Translations under genes and position numbers: made by a program
Origin: Carnobacteriaceae bacterium zg-84
Lineage (GTDB): Bacteria > Bacillota > Bacilli > Lactobacillales > Aerococcaceae
Length of the DNA: 64,000 nt
Direction of reading: 5' to 3'
Assembly (NCBI GenBank): GCA_013874835.1
Contig: CP059430.1
Span: 434,001 to 498,000 of the forward strand
Shown here: positions 1-10,415 of the stretch, piece by piece
Layout of the letters: every line of letters begins with the position of its first letter
Numbering within the stretch: the stretch's first letter is position 1
The notes under the pieces: model-generated
The model's database searches: none
What the model saw: the letters and a program-made list of their open reading frames with translations, nothing else
What the model was told of the DNA's origin: nothing

Positions 1-3000
1 AAGTTCTCCCAAAGGAGCTTGAAGCAAGTGAAATCAATGTGCGTCTTGGTGCAACTTGGATACCGATTAAAGATATTGAGAAATATATCTTTGAAACGCT
101 GAAAACCCCGGGATATGCAAGATGGGATATTAAGGTTAAGTTTTCAAACCTGACAAGTGAATGGAATGTAGAAGGTAAAAGTAGGGATAGAGGAAATGAC
201 CTCGCTGAAATGACCTATGGTACATCAAGGGTAAATGCCTATAAGCTGATTGAAGATGCTCTAAACCTTAAAGAAACAAAGGTATTTGACCAGATTGTAA
301 ATCCGGACGGTTCTAAAACTTCTGTCCTAAATAAAAAAGAAACCATGCTTGCAGGACAAAAGCAGGAGTTATTAAAAGAAGAATTTAAGAACTGGATATT
401 TAACGATCAGGAAAGAAGAAACCGCCTTGTAAAACTGTATAATGAGCGTTTTAACTCGATAAGAAACAGAGAATATGACGGAAGTAATCTTTCTTTTGAG
501 GGAATGAATACTAAAATAGAACTTAGACCTCATCAGAGAAACGCTATCGCACGAAGTCTTTACGGAGGAAATACCCTGCTTGCTCATGTCGTGGGTAGTG
601 GAAAGACTTTTGAGATGGTAGCTTCTGCAATGGAATCTAAAAGACTTGGAATGTGTAGTAAGTCCTTGTTTGTTGTACCCAATCACTTAACAGGACAAAT
701 CGGTCGTGAGTTTATGCAGCTCTATCCGTCTGCGAACATTATGGTGGCTGATAAGAAAGACTTTGAGCCAAAAAACAGAAAGAGATTTATCGGGAAGATT
801 GCCACAGGGGAATATGATGCCGTTGTTATCGGGCATACGCAGTTTGAAAAAATCCCTATGTCTAAGGAATATCAAGAGAAGCATATTCAGGATCAGATTG
901 ATGAAATCATTAACTATGTTGAGGAATATAAGCATGATAGAAATCAGAACTTTACGGTAAAGCAGCTTGAAAAGACGAAGAAGAAACTGGAAACAAGGCT
1001 CGAGAAATTAAATGACGATTTTAAGAAAGATGATGTCATTACCTTTGAGGAATTAGGAGTTGATAAGCTCTTTGTTGATGAAGCACACAACTACAAAAAT
1101 CTTTATCTTTATACAAAAATGCGTAATGTTGCAGGAATCGGTCAAAGTGAAGCCTTTAAGTCCTCCGATATGTTTATGAAATGTAGATACATGGATGAAA
1201 TGACAAATGGAAAAGGCATTGTCTTTGCAACGGGAACTCCTGTATCAAATTCTATGACTGAGCTTTATACCATGCAGCGTTATCTTCAGTATGAAAGCCT
1301 AAAGAAAAACAATCTGGAGCATTTTGATTCTTGGGCTTCTACCTTTGGGGAAACACAATCTGCTTTTGAACTTTCTCCGGAGGGAACAGGGTATAGAGTA
1401 AAAACTCGTTTTTCGAAGTTCTATAACCTTCCTGAACTAATGTCAATGTTTAAGGAAGTTGAAGATATTCAGACAGCAGATATGCTAAATCTTCCAACAC
1501 CTGAAGCACACTATGAAGTTATTAAGACCTTGCCAAGTGAGGAGCAAAAGGAAATCCTAAAGAGTTTATCTGAAAGAGCAGATGATGTGAGAAATAGGGT
1601 GGTAGAGCCTGATGAAGATAATATGCTAAAAATTACTAATGACGGTAAAAAACTTGCTTTAGATCCGCGTTTAATCAATCCTCTGCTACCTGATAATCCT
1701 GACAGCAAGGTAAATGTCTGCGTGAAAAATGTGTTTGCCATTTGGGATAAGACAAAAGAAGATAGGTCAACACAGCTTCTATTCTCTGATATGTCCACAC
1801 CGAAAGGTGATGGAGAGTTTAATATCTATGATGATATACGGGATAAACTTGTAGCAATGGGAATACCGAAAGAAGAAATCGCCTTTATCCATGAAGCAGG
1901 TTCCGATAAGCAAAAGGACGAGCTATTTGCAAAGGTAAGAAAAGGAGATGTGAGGATATTGATCGGCTCTACTCAGAAAATGGGAGCCGGCACGAATGTT
2001 TAAAACAAACTGGTTGCAATTCATGACCTCGATGTCCCTTGGCGCCCTGCTGACCTTGAACAGCGTGCGGGTAGAATTGTAAGACAGGGTAACGAAAATG
2101 AGAAAGTAAATATCTATCGTTATGTTACAGAGAACACATTTTATGCCTATTTGTGTCAGACGATAGAAAACAAACAGAAATTTATTTCACAGATTATGAC
2201 TTCAAAGACTCCTGTTCGTGTGGCGGAAGATGTAGATGAAAGCAGTTTAAACTATGCAGAGATTAAAGCTCTTGCTACAGGTGATCCTAAGATTAAAGAA
2301 AAGATGGATTTGGATAACGAGGTTACGAAGCTGAAGATGTTGGAATCAAACTATAAGTCCAATCGTTACAGATTAGAATAAGGTAGCGAAAAACTATCCG
2401 GAAGAAATTGCAAGAACGGAAAAGCTAATAGAAGCTGTAAGGAAAGATATATCGGAAGTTGAACCTAAAGAGGAAGGAGAGAAAAGTTTACTTCCATTAC
2501 CCTTTTTGGAGAAAAGATTACCGATAAGAAGTTAGCTGGAGAAAAGCTGCTTGAAGCCATTTCCAAAGTGAAAATCAATGGAAGCAAGATTATCGGCAAG
2601 TACAGAAATATAGATTTAGAGGTAAGCTACAACTTTTTTACCAATGCCCATGACTTTAGCTTAAATGGTGCTACAAAGTATTCAGGAGAGCTTGGAACGA
2701 GTGCGGACGGTAACATTACAAGACTGGATAACGCTCTTGAGAAAATGCCTGAGAAATTAAAGAGGCTTGAAGAAAAGCTCATCAGCACAAAAAAGCAGCT
2801 TGAAAATGCCAAAGAGGAATTAAAAAATCCGTTTGAAAAAGCTGATGAATTAAAGAGTAAGGTACTTCGCTTGGCAGAACTGAATAAGCTGCTTGACATT
2901 GGAGATGTTGAAGAAAAGAGAAATGATAATCCACTTGTAGAAGATGTAAAAAGAGCAATTATTGATTTCTGTAACAGAGAGTACAAAGAAAATCATAGTT

Positions 3001-3542
3001 ATGATGACTTTAACACCTTGTATCCTGATTTGAAGCACATAGGCATTGCCTATACGAATACGCCAGATGAAAGACATGGTATTCAGTATGAGCTTAATTT
3101 AGAGGATAATACATGGACACAGTATATTGATGATATACCAATAAAAACAGAGAGCTTTGATTATGAGAACAAGGGAGAAAATGAAACTCTAAAGAACATA
3201 AAAAATGAGATTGAGCTATCTTCTTTTGAAGATTTAGTCTATGTGGATTCTGAAGATTTAAGAGCAGCACTTGGACTTGACATTGATGATGAAGGTAACT
3301 TTTATGATCTACTTTCTAAAGACCTTGATAATGATGGAATTACTGACAGATATGACAATGACTTTAAGGACAGCGACTATTTTGAGTCAACTTATGATGT
3401 GGAGGACAATCTGTATACCAAAGAGGAAGCCACACAGAAAACGGGTGATAAGCCATCTATTTTAGGTCAGATAAGAGCTTATCAAAATGAGAGCAAGACA
3501 GAGGAAAAACAAATTACAAAAGAACAGGAATATGTACGATAA
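1..3542 (+). pseudogene. Large SNF2-type helicase of a conjugative element (C-terminal part, degraded)
   Basis: The reading frame is already open at base 3, so the gene starts left of the window. Superfamily 2 helicase motifs are visible: Walker A (GSGKT, about 594-608), DEAH box (VDEAH, 1074-1088), TGTPVSNS (motif III), and AGRIVRQGN (motif VI) downstream of the first stop. This architecture is typical of the very large helicase/methylase proteins of Tn5252/Tn1549-like ICEs. The gene is dead as written. An in-frame TAA at 2001-2003 sits where the family has Gln (GTNVQNKL). A frameshift (+1 or -2) lies near 2379, and a 1-nt deletion near 2489 restores the original frame. The C-terminal part after 2568 is a long coiled-coil-rich region followed by an acidic region containing DxDxDG-like stretches. 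Presumed role: DNA processing during conjugation; no function is expected now. Confidence 0.8.
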
Positions 3543-3543
3543 C

Positions 3544-3563
3544 GGGAGGGCAACCTCCCTTTT
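3544..3563 (+). terminator. Short hairpin after the helicase gene
   Basis: GGGAGG (3544-3549), loop GCAA, CCTCCC (3554-3559), followed by TTTT. It lies 2 nt after the helicase stop and could act as a weak terminator or attenuator. The next gene follows within 25 nt, so full termination is doubtful. Confidence 0.4.
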
Positions 3564-3584
3564 ACCATGAAAGGAGATAAAAAC

Positions 3585-4247
3585 ATGGATTACAAAACAA
3601 TGAGAGATAGAATTGAAGATATGGTCAATGATAATCACAATGACTTTGTTAAGGCGGTTATCAGCATGGAAAAAGGTATCAACGATGAAAGTGCTTTAGA
3701 CAAGCTCTATGAGGCTTATATGGACAATGACACCGTTAATTTACTGCACGAGGAATTTGACTATATGATTGAAGATTTAAGAGAACAGGGATAGATAAAA
3801 GATCTGCCTTATGTTCAGGAAGAACAAGATAACCTTATAAATATAGTTGGAAATGTTGTCGGCAAGGTCGATGTAGTTGAAAGAGAAAACAAGAATAGAG
3901 AAGCCTTTAAGGTGGCAAATTTCTCTGTTGTATCTAAAGATGATGAGGAAAATAAGGTATATCATAATTGATCCGCTTATGGAGAAAAGAGTGATATTCC
4001 AAAGGATTTTAAGCAGGGAGATTTTGTGAAGCTTTTTGGACAGATTAGAACTTCCATTGATGATAACGGTAAGGAACATACTAACATCAAGATACTTTCT
4101 TCAAAGCTCTTAAAGGCAAAAGAACAAATGAAAAGACAGGAAGAAAAGAAAGAATCTGTTCTTGGAGCTATCAAGAAATATCAGGCTGAAGATAATAAGG
4201 AAAAGCCTAGAGAAAAGAAAGAAGCATCAAAAGAAGCTGAGAGATAA
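3585..4247 (+). pseudogene. SSB-like OB-fold protein of the conjugative element, two premature stops
   Basis: One continuous frame runs from ATG 3585 (ribosome site AAAGGAG at 3570-3576) to TAA 4245-4247, about 220 codons. It is interrupted by TAG at 3792-3794 and TGA at 3969-3971 with no frameshift. The first third (DYKTMRDRIEDMVNDNHNDF...) is a small helical domain. The rest reads like an OB fold (INIVGNVVGKVDVVE... FVKLFGQIRTS... IKILSSKLL) with a charged Lys/Glu tail, as in single-strand-binding-type proteins of Gram-positive ICEs. The second stop falls where a Cys or Trp is expected (YHN-x-SAYGEKS). An upstream ATG at 3567 overlaps the ribosome site and is not a credible start. An alternative is two separate small genes, but the shared frame and minimal gap argue for one broken gene. 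Confidence 0.65.
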
Positions 4248-4254
4248 ATATATG

Positions 4255-4289
4255 GTCGGTGTGGTCTTAGGACTGCACCGGCTTTTTTT
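4255..4289 (+). terminator. Rho-independent terminator ending the ICE gene block
   Basis: A 12-bp stem (4255-4266 with 4271-4282, three G-U pairs), loop TTAG, then seven T residues. It separates the ICE genes from the AAA/protease cassette, so the cassette needs its own promoter. Confidence 0.85.
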
Positions 4290-4349
4290 AATCATGAAGG
4301 ATCGCTAATATAACCTTTGATGTAGAAATTAAAATTTAAATATTTGTCC

Positions 4350-4386
4350 CATAAATATAGAAACATGTCCCGATTTATGATATAAT
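4350..4386 (+). promoter_or_regulatory. Promoter with flanking inverted repeat for the AAA/protease cassette
   Basis: TATAAT at 4381-4386 with a weak -35 (TAGAAA, 4358-4363) at 17-nt spacing. Inverted arms CATAAAT (4350-4356) and ATTTATG (4373-4379) bracket the -35/spacer region, and the word TGTCCC occurs twice (around 4345 and 4366). The arrangement looks like an operator. The AAA protein carries a C-terminal helix-turn-helix, so autoregulation is possible but unproven. Ribosome site AGGAGG lies at about 4400-4405. Confidence 0.5.
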
Positions 4387-4413
4387 AATAAAGAAAATAG
4401 GAGGTATGGCAAT

Positions 4414-5481
4414 ATGAAAAAACAAAATGTTTTGAATTTAATAAAATACCATGTGGAAAGGAATGAAAATTCCTTTAGAAATGAAGCAATAGCAATAGCA
4501 AGATATTTTGATAGCATAGGAGATTATCAGTTATCCGAATATATTATGGGGTTAATATCTGAATCAAATTTATATTCACCACAAAGTAGTGATTTTGAAA
4601 GTGAGTTTTTAAAACAAGTAGAAATAAGAAATTTAGAGGCTTTAAATTTACCACTTGAAATAACAGAAGATATAAAAGGTATTATTAACGCTGTAAACCA
4701 TAATCTTGGTATTAATAAATTTTTATTTGAAGGATTACCGGGAAGTGGAAAAACAGAAGCAGCTAAAAATGTTGCAAGATTATTGGATAGATCTCTTTTT
4801 AGGGTGGATTTTGAAAACTTGATAGATAGCAAGTTGGGACAGAGTAATAAAAACATAATAGAAGTATTTAGAGAAATAAATATGCTTCCAAATGCAAATA
4901 AGGTTGTGCTTTTATTTGATGAAATTGATGTTATTGCATTGAATAGAATTAATTCTAATGATATTAGAGAGATGGGAAGAGTAACATCCACAATTTTAAG
5001 AGAATTAGATAGATTGACAGACCTTAATAAAGAGATTGTACTTATTGCAACAACTAATCTATATTCAAATTTTGATAAAGCATTAATTAGGAGATTTGAT
5101 GCTGTTATTAATTTCAATAGGTATAGTGATGAGGATTTAATAGAAGTTGCTGAATATTATTTTTCTTCATTTATCAAGAATTTTAAAGGAATATCCAAGG
5201 ATACAAGATTATTTAAAAAAATATTGAGGATAGCAAAGAAAATACCTTATCCCGGAGAATTAAAAAACATTATAAAAACATCACTTGCATTTAGTGATGT
5301 TGGTTCTGAGTATGATTATTTGAAAAGATTGTACAATAGTTTGATAGGAAACCTGGATCAAAAGGACATAAGCCAACTTCATGAAGAAGGATTTACTGTA
5401 AGAGAAATAGAAAAGTTAAAAGGGGAGTCTAAAAGTGCTGTATCAAGAAAGCTGAAAAAGGAGGAAGTAGATAGTGAATAA
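4414..5481 (+). CDS. AAA+ ATPase with C-terminal helix-turn-helix (partner of S8 protease)
   Basis: 355 aa. The N-terminal ~90 residues are a helical domain without a recognised match. The AAA+ core follows: Walker A GLPGSGKT (107-114), Walker B LLFDEID with D169/E170, sensor-1 Asn in ATTN (215), and an arginine finger in LIRRFD (about 226). The last ~40 residues (DISQLHEEGFTVREIEKLKG...) look like a DNA-binding HTH with a SxxAVSRKL recognition helix. The core is of the classic FtsH/spastin-like AAA style, suited to remodelling or delivering a protein substrate. The stop overlaps the start of the protease gene by 8 nt, so the two are translationally coupled and probably form one machine. Base composition is more AT-rich than the ICE genes around it, suggesting separate acquisition as cargo. 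Role in phage defence is inferred from the neighbours. Confidence 0.85.
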   Translation: MKKQNVLNLIKYHVERNENSFRNEAIAIARYFDSIGDYQLSEYIMGLISESNLYSPQSSDFESEFLKQVEIRNLEALNLPLEITEDIKGIINAVNHNLGINKFLFEGLPGSGKTEAAKNVARLLDRSLFRVDFENLIDSKLGQSNKNIIEVFREINMLPNANKVVLLFDEIDVIALNRINSNDIREMGRVTSTILRELDRLTDLNKEIVLIATTNLYSNFDKALIRRFDAVINFNRYSDEDLIEVAEYYFSSFIKNFKGISKDTRLFKKILRIAKKIPYPGELKNIIKTSLAFSDVGSEYDYLKRLYNSLIGNLDQKDISQLHEEGFTVREIEKLKGESKSAVSRKLKKEEVDSE

Positions 5482-7708
5482 TGTTTTGGAATTAAAAGGG
5501 AAACGCTTTGTACAAGCACGTAGAAATGTTAATGGCGGTGGTATAGCCATGAATGGAAAAAATGATGTTAGCACACAGCATTTGTTAAGGTTAAAATCTC
5601 AGTTAAGCCAAATTAAAGAATTTTGGGATAAAGAAACAAAACCATTTGAAGGAATTTTAATTAGTGTTTATTATAATAAAATTGTTGCGAAAAGTAATCG
5701 AATTGCAGGACTTTTTAAAGGGACGACTTCTAATGATGCAATTGTTGGTGCAAAATTTAATTTAGATAAGAGTAAGCATATAATAACGTATTTTCTTGAT
5801 GAGGATGATTTAACTAAAAGCATAGAGTTAATTGTAAATACTTCAAATATATTATCTCAAAAATTTGAAGGAAATATCAGCAAGAGCAAATTTGAAGACA
5901 AAAGTATTGTTAATTCAGAAGTTTTTAAAAACCTTTCTGTAAGTATGTCTACATTTAAACAGGTGATTGCAGATGTATCGTATATTGATTCTTTTGAGGT
6001 AGAGTTACCTACGATAGATGTAAAACAAAGTATTATAACTTTGTATGATGTAAGAAAAGATACAAAATTATTATTTGAAAGATTAGGGATAGATATTTTA
6101 AGTAGCAGAATTTTAGATAATCAAACTGTTTACTTAGACGAAAAGCAGATAGAACTACTTTTCGTAAAAGCACCTTATCTTGTTTCAATGGCAACCGTTG
6201 ATTTGTCAAGTTTATCACCTGATGATTTTATAAATGAGTATCAAACAAAAATGGTAACTATATCATCCCCAACTATTGAACCAACAATTGGTGTGATAGA
6301 TACCTTATTTGATGAAAGTGTTTATTTTAGTGATTGGGTTGAATATCATGATATGGTCTCAGAAGATATACCAAAAAATCCAAAAGATTATAATCATGGG
6401 ACAGCAGTATCTTCCATTATCGTTGATGGAGCAAGATTAAATCCTTGGCTGGACGATGGCTGCGGAAGATTTAAGGTTAGGCATTTTGGAGTAGCGGTAG
6501 GTGCTGAATTTTCTTCATTTTCAATAATAAAGAAAATAAAGAGTATTGTAGTAAACAATTCAGATATAAAAGTCTGGAATATTTCACTTGGTAGTAATCA
6601 GGAAATTAATGACAACTTTATTTCTGCTGAAGCTGCAACATTAGATAAAATTCAGTTTGAAAACAATGTAATATTTGTTGTGGCAGGAACAAATAAACCA
6701 AGTGCAGATATAGTAAAAATAGGATCTCCGGCAGATTCTGTTAATAGTATAGTTGTAAATTCAGTTAGTAAGAATGGGCTGTCTACTAAATATGCTCGTA
6801 AAGGATTAGTATTATCTTTCTTTGCAAAGCCTGATGTGAGCTATTATGGTGGCAGTGAAGAAGAGTACATTAGGGTTTGTGAACCTTTAGGGGCTGCGAG
6901 TGTTGCTGGTACTTCTTATGCTGCGCCTTGGATTGCGAGAAAATTATCTTATTTAATTGATGTGTTGGGACTTAATAGAGAAGTTGCAAAAGCCATGATT
7001 ATTGACGCTGCAAGAGGTTGGGATGAAAAACCGACTCCTGAGGAAGTTGCTTTATATGGGCATGGAGTTGTACCAATTCATATAAACGATATTATTCAAA
7101 CAAAAGATGATGAAATAAAATTTGTGGTATCAGACGTTAGTGAAAAATGGAATACTTATAGCTACGATTTTCCAGTGCCTCTAAAGGATAACAAGTATCC
7201 ATATATTGCAAAGGCTACTATGTGTTATTTTCCATTGTGTGATAGATTGCAAGGTGTGGATTATACAAATACGGAATTAAATTTACATTTTGGGAGAATA
7301 GGGGATGATAAAAAAATCAAGGATATTAAGGGGGATAAACAGAATACAGAAGACACCTCAGAGGGAGAAAGAAATTATCTTTTGGAAGGTGAAGCCAGAA
7401 AGCAGTTTAGAAAATGGGATAATGTAAAGTATATCGCAGAGAGTGCTACAAAAAGAATGATACCAAAAGACTCTTATAGAAATAAAAACTGGGGTATGGA
7501 AGTAAAGACAAATAACCGATTAGCTCCTCAAGATGGTATAGGAGTTAAGTTTGGTGTTGTTGTAACACTCAAAGAAATGAATGGAGTTAATAGAATTGAT
7601 GAATTTATCAGAAGTTGTACATTAAATGGTTGGTTAGTAAATGTAATCGATGTTGTTAATAGAGTAGATATTCACCAAAAAGTTAATGAAGAAATTAAGT
7701 GGGAATAG
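5474..7708 (+). CDS. Subtilisin-like (S8) serine protease of the AAA/protease cassette
   Basis: 744 aa, GTG start with AGGAGG about 8 nt upstream inside the AAA gene. There is no signal peptide, so it should act in the cytoplasm, which is unusual for subtilases. The N-terminal ~265 residues are a non-catalytic domain. The catalytic domain follows with Asp276 (GVIDT), His308 (NHGTAVSS), oxyanion Asn407 (AGTNK) and Ser481 (GTSYAAP), so the triad is complete. About 200 C-terminal residues form a further domain of unknown function. Paired AAA ATPase plus cytoplasmic S8 protease genes recur in bacterial genomes next to defence genes. A reasonable model is that the ATPase senses or feeds a target and the protease cleaves a host or phage protein. 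Substrate unknown. Confidence 0.9.
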   Translation: MNNVLELKGKRFVQARRNVNGGGIAMNGKNDVSTQHLLRLKSQLSQIKEFWDKETKPFEGILISVYYNKIVAKSNRIAGLFKGTTSNDAIVGAKFNLDKSKHIITYFLDEDDLTKSIELIVNTSNILSQKFEGNISKSKFEDKSIVNSEVFKNLSVSMSTFKQVIADVSYIDSFEVELPTIDVKQSIITLYDVRKDTKLLFERLGIDILSSRILDNQTVYLDEKQIELLFVKAPYLVSMATVDLSSLSPDDFINEYQTKMVTISSPTIEPTIGVIDTLFDESVYFSDWVEYHDMVSEDIPKNPKDYNHGTAVSSIIVDGARLNPWLDDGCGRFKVRHFGVAVGAEFSSFSIIKKIKSIVVNNSDIKVWNISLGSNQEINDNFISAEAATLDKIQFENNVIFVVAGTNKPSADIVKIGSPADSVNSIVVNSVSKNGLSTKYARKGLVLSFFAKPDVSYYGGSEEEYIRVCEPLGAASVAGTSYAAPWIARKLSYLIDVLGLNREVAKAMIIDAARGWDEKPTPEEVALYGHGVVPIHINDIIQTKDDEIKFVVSDVSEKWNTYSYDFPVPLKDNKYPYIAKATMCYFPLCDRLQGVDYTNTELNLHFGRIGDDKKIKDIKGDKQNTEDTSEGERNYLLEGEARKQFRKWDNVKYIAESATKRMIPKDSYRNKNWGMEVKTNNRLAPQDGIGVKFGVVVTLKEMNGVNRIDEFIRSCTLNGWLVNVIDVVNRVDIHQKVNEEIKWE

Positions 7709-7793
7709 TATTTGTTTTTTTGCACTATCGACAGTAAATGGAATGGTATGGAATATTTATAAAAATTATAGCAAGTATAAGAGGTGAAGAGAT

Positions 7794-8468
7794 ATGGAGA
7801 ATCAAGATAAGATATATGAAATAGAAATTAACAGTTGTGGTATAGGAGGGAAGCTTAGGATACAGAATAGTAATAATAGAGTTTTAGCAAAAATTGGAGA
7901 TGTTTTATTAGATAAACTGAATTATTACAGATGGAATAATGCTGTAAAGTTTTTTGACAAATATGATCAGAAAAAAACGAAAAGAAGTTCAATTGGCAAA
8001 GAAACACCATTGCCACCAAAATTTTTATTTGAAATATTAGGTAATGCTTTTATGGAAGAAGAGGATGAAGTGCAAGATTTGTGGGCTAATCTTCTTTCTA
8101 ATTGGTAGTTTGCTGAAAATCGTACAGACATAGCAATGGTGTTTATAGAAATATTAAAAAATCTATCTAAAAATGAAATTCGTATTTTATCAGCAATTCA
8201 TACCAGTTTAGATAGAAATAATCTTAGGTATAACAAAAATTCGTACGTAGATGGCAATGTTGTACGAGAACATCTTTGTTTGTCTAAAGAAGAATATGAA
8301 TTGGCAATGCTTAATTTATTTAGATTATATTGTTGTGAGGGATTTCATCAAGAAACATCAGCAATGTATTTTGGCAACATACCGATTCAAGCTAATGGAG
8401 GCATTGAGAAATTTAGGATTACTGCATTGGGATATAAATTATTAGATATGATATTAGAAAAGGATTAG
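7794..8468 (+). pseudogene. Abi-alpha / DUF4393-like protein, interrupted by TAG
   Basis: A single frame of 225 codons with ribosome site AGAGGTG and ATG 7794, interrupted by TAG at 8106-8108. The segment LPPKFLFEILGNA...DLWANLLSN followed by a FIEILKNLSKNEIRILS stretch matches my recollection of the Abi-alpha (DUF4393, PF14337) pattern: LPPK..., a WANLL motif, then a second helical half ending in an E/R-F-x-TxLG motif (here FRITALGYKLLDM). Members of this family are associated with abortive infection. The stop lies directly after the diagnostic LWANLL motif, so the C-terminal half would not be made from this start. A fallback ATG at 8136 has no convincing ribosome site. If the TAG is a base-calling error, the protein is intact. 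Position supports it as the third gene of the cassette. Confidence 0.7.
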
Positions 8469-8482
8469 GGGGAGTGATGACT

Positions 8483-9307
8483 ATGCCTGATACAATTATA
8501 TATTGGTTATGGAGATTGGTAAAAGCAATACCTGAAGATATTATCAAGGGACTAATAGCATCATTTTTAATTTTACTTATAATAAAACTTGTTAACAAAG
8601 TTAAATTTTTAACTTCTAAAATTAAAAATATCATATTAAAATTGTTTAATACGAAGATAGAAATATCTACTAAAACCACTTTTATTGAATCTCCAGATTA
8701 TCATTACACTACAATAAGACGAGCTGAAAATGTTAGAAGTGAAAATTCTAATGACAATGATGTTTTTTTGCTAATCATTGCAGGAGTGTTTGTAGCTTCT
8801 ATAGTAGTTAGTTTTTTTAAAGAATATGTAGATTATATTTCTTTGTTTTTAAAGTGGTTTGGACTTATCCCACTGATAATATGTATATTATTTTTATTTG
8901 TTATATCTATTAGTCAAGAAGTTCAAAAAGTTACAGTTAAATTCATCGCAGTTTCAATAGTTGTTTCTGCATTGACCTTATATTATGGACTTAATCTTAG
9001 AGAAATGGCGACAACAATGAGTGCAACAATAACAGATGGAAGAAATCTTTTTGCATCGGTATATAAAATTTTTGGCGTATTTATAGGAGTAATTCAACAG
9101 TTAATATCTTATATATTATTGCTTAGAGTAATAAGTGTTTATATTGATAGAAAAAAGAAAAAACCGATACAATCAGTTCGTCGTTTCATCGCTAAAACAA
9201 AACAATTTGAATCGGTTATGTTCCTTAGCATTATAGTAATATTTTTGTCAATTTTATCATACGCATTTACATTAGAAGCTGTTCATAAATTTCTATTAAA
9301 GCAATAA
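8483..9307 (+). CDS. Six-helix membrane protein of the AAA/protease cassette
   Basis: 274 aa from ATG 8483, chosen because GGGGGAG (8468-8474) is 8 nt upstream; GTG 8474 and ATG 8477 are in frame but too close to it. Hydrophobic segments lie near residues 15-35, 90-112, 115-142, 148-170, 195-222 and 240-272, with a ~50-residue soluble loop (rich in Thr/Ser/Asn) between the first two. I do not recognise a family. It starts 14 nt after the Abi-alpha frame and ends 14 nt before the convergent relaxase gene, so it is the last gene of the cassette. Membrane proteins are common effectors in abortive-infection systems; that role is inference only. Confidence 0.75.
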   Translation: MPDTIIYWLWRLVKAIPEDIIKGLIASFLILLIIKLVNKVKFLTSKIKNIILKLFNTKIEISTKTTFIESPDYHYTTIRRAENVRSENSNDNDVFLLIIAGVFVASIVVSFFKEYVDYISLFLKWFGLIPLIICILFLFVISISQEVQKVTVKFIAVSIVVSALTLYYGLNLREMATTMSATITDGRNLFASVYKIFGVFIGVIQQLISYILLLRVISVYIDRKKKKPIQSVRRFIAKTKQFESVMFLSIIVIFLSILSYAFTLEAVHKFLLKQ

Positions 9308-10376
9308 GAAGATTTAAAAGCCTATCTCTCCATCTCCTTACCCATATAAATTCCATAATTTTTTCGTATCTTGTAAAGCTCGTTCATAGTAGATTTTGAC
9401 GAAGAATACTCTTGCATAAGGGTATTCTTTTTTTCTTGTAATTTATCAAGTCTATCTAAAATACCCTTAGAATTTGGCAACTTGGAATATGATTTTTTAA
9501 GCTCTGAAAGGGCATTTTCATATAGTGTAATCTGAGCTTTGTATTCTTCAAAAAAAGCCTTATCAGATGGATTAGCCTTATATATTTTATAGTGTTCCCT
9601 ATATTTTTTGACAATGTGAACTTGCTCCATAATTACAGAAAGCTCCTGCATTTTCTTATCAATAGCCTTGATTTTTTCTTGTATATTTTGTCTTTTGTCG
9701 GCTGCTTGTTGGATATACTCATCAAGCTGTTTAACGGATTTAATGCCATGTTCTCTGATATAGATGACAGACTCAGCCATTGTATTAAGGTTATGTTTGG
9801 TTGCCCAATATTCATAGCCTTTGCTTTCTTTTACTTTTATATTGGTGTTCATATCAATAACCTTGCCGATGTGTTTTTTGACAGCAGGAGTTTTAATAGA
9901 TACTCTTTCTGCGATGCGTTCTTTTAATCTTTCTTCAGTATAATCTTCTCCGATTGTTTTAGTTCTTGTAAATCTTGGCTTATCTTTCGGCTTAAAAGCA
10001 ATGTGTTTGCTATACTTAATTTCATAGTCAAGATCAGCCATCTTTTTTAGAAACTCATCTCAATCCTTAGACTGTTTTATCATTCTGTCAATGTCAAATT
10101 GAAGACTGCTTTTCCAAGAAGTACCACGCTTTGCCTGTTCGTTTTCATACCAAGACTTGCTGTTAGTCTTATATTTTTTTTATAGCTTTCGTAAAACTCG
10201 TCAATGACGGATAGGTTATTTTCTTTGCATAGCCTATCGCTTTGATAACGGATTTTATGGTAGCTTTTTTTATTAGACTGGTAGCACCTACCTGTTACCA
10301 TATTTACATTATTAAGTAGGCTAAGCATCCAACGCCTTGCATTATTTCTAATGTAGGTTTTTAGATACTCGCCCCC

Positions 10377-10410
10377 AAACCGTACGTACACCTCTCGATG
10401 TATACGGCTT
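10377..10410 (-). ncRNA. Group II intron domain V
   Basis: A 34-nt hairpin: AGCCGTA (AGC triad at the base), a bulge region, stem TACATC/GGTGTA, tetraloop GAGA, and TACGGTT closing the stem. This is the catalytic core signature of bacterial group II introns; all conserved landmarks are present, so the ribozyme itself could still be active. Confidence 0.85.
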
Positions 10411-10415
10411 TCCAT

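Noticed and set aside
39-39. Helicase start at the GTG at base 39
   Set aside because: The frame is open with family-like residues ([11 protein letters not shown]) to the window edge, so the gene starts outside the window.
2001-8108. Stop-codon recoding (selenocysteine, pyrrolysine or reassigned stop) to explain read-through frames
   Set aside because: All three stop codons occur as interruptions, only in mobile or accessory genes, together with frameshifts, and core genes end normally; decay or error is simpler.
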